The notes beneath the pieces were generated by a model. It saw nothing but the letters and a program-made list of their open reading frames with translations. It did no database searches and was not told where the DNA came from. Below, in pieces: positions 62,467-64,000 of a stretch of 64,000 bases of DNA. A program made the position numbers and the translations under genes. Location: the NCBI GenBank assembly GCA_963674665.2, contig CAXXPL010000008.1:1-64000 (forward strand). The letters are read 5' to 3'. Origin of the DNA: G963674665 sp963674665. Lineage in GTDB: Bacteria > Desulfobacterota > Desulfovibrionia > Desulfovibrionales > Desulfovibrionaceae. Position 1 is the first letter of the stretch. The number at the start of each line of letters is the position of its first letter.

Positions 62467-64000
62467 CCACGAGAATCCGTTTTCGCGCCATCATCACCGG
62501 GCTGGTGCTCGGGCTGGTGCTCTGTGTCGCCAGCCCGATCAACAACGCCTACCTGCACAATACGCCCCTGGGTGGGGGGCACTTCCCCCTGGCGCCGTTT
62601 TTCATCACCGCCTGGCTGTTCGTGCTCTCGGCCTTCACTGCCCGGCTGCTGCGCGGCAAACCCATCCTCAACGGCCTCGAGATCCTGGTTGTCTGGCTGA
62701 TGATGGTGCTGGGCACGGCCATCGGCTGGAGCGGTTTGGTGGAGACTTTTTTCATCAACATCACCGCGCCCCAGTATTTTGCTAAGGACGCCTACGAGTG
62801 GACGCAGAACCTTAAGCCGCTGCTTCCGGAAGCCTGGTACCCCCGGGACGCCGCGGCTGTGGAGGCCCTGTATTCGGGCATCGAGGGGGGGAAGGCCCTG
62901 AGCTGCGGCGAGATCCTCTCGCGTATCTCCTGGGGTGTGTGGCTGCCGCCCCTGTTCCTGTGGGCCGGATTCATCCTGCTGTGCTACGCCGTGATGATCT
63001 GCCTGGTGAACCTGTTCGGCAGGCAGTGGGTGGTGAACGAGCGCGTGAACTTCCCCCTGTTGCAGGTGCCCAACCTGCTGGGCGAAAGCCTGGAGGCCGG
63101 GGAACTGGGCAAACTCATGAGCGACAAGTTCCTGCTCATCGGCATGTTCATGGCCATGGCCCTGCAGGCGGTCAACGGCCTGAACTTCCACTACCCCTCG
63201 GTACCGCAGATTCCCACGCAGATCCTGGCCGGGACCTATTTCCCCAAGTTCGGGCTCTTTTCCGGGTTCTACCACCTGAACATCTACATCGTGCCCGCCT
63301 TCATCGGCTTCGCCTTCCTGGCCACCCGGCAGATATCCTTCAGCTTCTGGTTCTTCCACATCCTTGCGCTGCTGTTCTTCGGCATCCTGGCGGTGTTCGG
63401 CCTGCAGTATCCTGAGGCGGCCATGGGCGTGACCTTCGGCCCCCTGCTGGCGCGGCCAGAGGAGGCCCAGGGAATCGGAGCGTATCTGGTCTTTTTCCTG
63501 TTCATGCTCTGGCTGGCCAGGTTTCATCTCACCTCGGCCGTACGCGGCGCCTTTGGGATGAAGGGGGGGCCCGCCCCCCTGGATGGAGAGGAGGGCAAGG
63601 CCGAGTGGATGCCCGCCTCCTGGTCCTTCTGGGGCACCGCTGTGGGCCTGGCCGTGCTGAGCGGCCTGTTCCACCACCTGGGTGTTCCGCTGCTCGGCGC
63701 GCTGATGCTGCCCATCCTGTTCTTCATGGTGATGCTGGTGGCCAGCCGCATCGTGTGCCAGGGCGGTTTGCCCTATTTCACCATCACCGCCGCCCCCACC
63801 GATGGAATGACCGGCATGTTCGGATCGCGGTTCCTGGGGCAGGCCGGGCTTCTGGCCGCCGTGGTGATGCAGAAGGTGCTGTTCGTGGACGTGCGCGAGT
63901 CCATCATGCCGTCCCTGTTCCATGGAGCCAAGCTCGGCGAGCGCGCCCGCAACCAGCGCATGCTGCTCCTGGCCATCGCACTCATCCTTGTGACGGCCCT
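62463..64000 (+). CDS. Multi-pass DUF6785/6784-like membrane protein, C-terminus beyond window
   Basis: It starts at an ATG overlapping the giant permease stop (ATGA), and the frame is open to the right edge (over 510 residues). It is very hydrophobic, with about ten or more TM segments. Features are the N-terminal SPINNAYLHNTPLGGGHFPL, LEILVVWLMMVLGTAIGWSG, WGVWLPPLFLWAGFILLCYA, then RQWVVNERVNFPLLQVPNLL. This pattern recalls the DUF6785/DUF6784 family of OPT-like membrane proteins; the assignment is from memory of the family pattern. Tight coupling to the permease gene suggests it is part of the same system. Confidence 0.75.
   Translation, partial: MTTRIRFRAIITGLVLGLVLCVASPINNAYLHNTPLGGGHFPLAPFFITAWLFVLSAFTARLLRGKPILNGLEILVVWLMMVLGTAIGWSGLVETFFINITAPQYFAKDAYEWTQNLKPLLPEAWYPRDAAAVEALYSGIEGGKALSCGEILSRISWGVWLPPLFLWAGFILLCYAVMICLVNLFGRQWVVNERVNFPLLQVPNLLGESLEAGELGKLMSDKFLLIGMFMAMALQAVNGLNFHYPSVPQIPTQILAGTYFPKFGLFSGFYHLNIYIVPAFIGFAFLATRQISFSFWFFHILALLFFGILAVFGLQYPEAAMGVTFGPLLARPEEAQGIGAYLVFFLFMLWLARFHLTSAVRGAFGMKGGPAPLDGEEGKAEWMPASWSFWGTAVGLAVLSGLFHHLGVPLLGALMLPILFFMVMLVASRIVCQGGLPYFTITAAPTDGMTGMFGSRFLGQAGLLAAVVMQKVLFVDVRESIMPSLFHGAKLGERARNQRMLLLAIALILVTA

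Noticed and set aside
62394..63923. 509-codon antisense frame opposite the DUF6785-like gene
   Set aside because: His/Gln/Glu-rich shadow sequence; the plus strand encodes a convincing multi-pass membrane protein.
1..64000. CRISPR arrays, tRNA/rRNA genes, prophage or integrase
   Set aside because: No direct-repeat/spacer pattern, no cloverleaf or rRNA-like sequence and no phage structural or integrase genes were seen by eye.

Overview
The window comes from a GC-rich Gram-negative chromosome with an LPS-type envelope: LolA, a full type VI secretion system (T6SS), YajQ, NikR, PilZ and GGDEF signalling, and an M29 aminopeptidase. The protein flavour and a dispersed GGGGGAAACCC...CCCCCTC hairpin element suggest a sulfate-reducing deltaproteobacterium of the Desulfovibrionales type. 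That placement is inference; no rRNA or dissimilatory sulfate-reduction gene is present.

Layout. 0-9.6 kb holds housekeeping and regulatory genes: a Pro/Ala-rich secreted protein running off the left edge, a stand-alone sigma-54 activator, an M29 aminopeptidase, an MBL-fold hydrolase, a secreted BamE-like protein, YajQ, a MATE transporter, a methyltransferase and NikR. All but two of these have broken frames. Where I checked, the breaks are extra bases, mostly in short homopolymers, and removing them restores canonical family motifs, so I read them as sequence errors. 9.7-18.6 kb is a signalling stretch: a dCache chemoreceptor, a TPR-methyltransferase, a PilZ protein, a PAS protein and a diguanylate cyclase, interrupted by a 992-bp IS630-type element at a TA site. 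18.9-36.4 kb is one T6SS cluster on the minus strand (tssJ-K-L-M-A-B-C-hcp-E-F-G-H plus one uncharacterised gene), with no VgrG or PAAR gene. 36.5-43.9 kb carries a haloalkane-dehalogenase-like hydrolase, a DUF4124 membrane protein, a UbiB/AarF-type kinase, and a receiver-PAS-GAF-PAS histidine kinase with a NarL-type regulator.

44.2-53.5 kb is the most interesting block: a co-directional, often overlapping set of two ketosynthases, a CrtI-like FAD enzyme, an acyl carrier protein, a PlsC-type acyltransferase, a PaaK-like ligase, a radical SAM-SPASM enzyme, a FabZ-like hot-dog protein, LolA and an AhpD-like protein. This is an unassigned type II fatty-acid/polyketide-like pathway. Its radical SAM gene has an in-frame TAG just before the SPASM cysteines, yet the frame continues to a TGA that overlaps a possible start of the next gene.

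53.6-64 kb continues in the same direction with envelope genes: a secreted TPR protein, a cysteine-rich secreted protein, a FecR-like protein, a small FtsX/MacB-type permease, an ABC ATPase, a 1632-residue protein joining a degenerate M28-peptidase-like ectodomain to an FtsX-type permease, and a multi-pass DUF6785-like membrane protein cut by the right edge. These look like one export or envelope-remodelling machine, possibly serving the product of the preceding pathway (inference).
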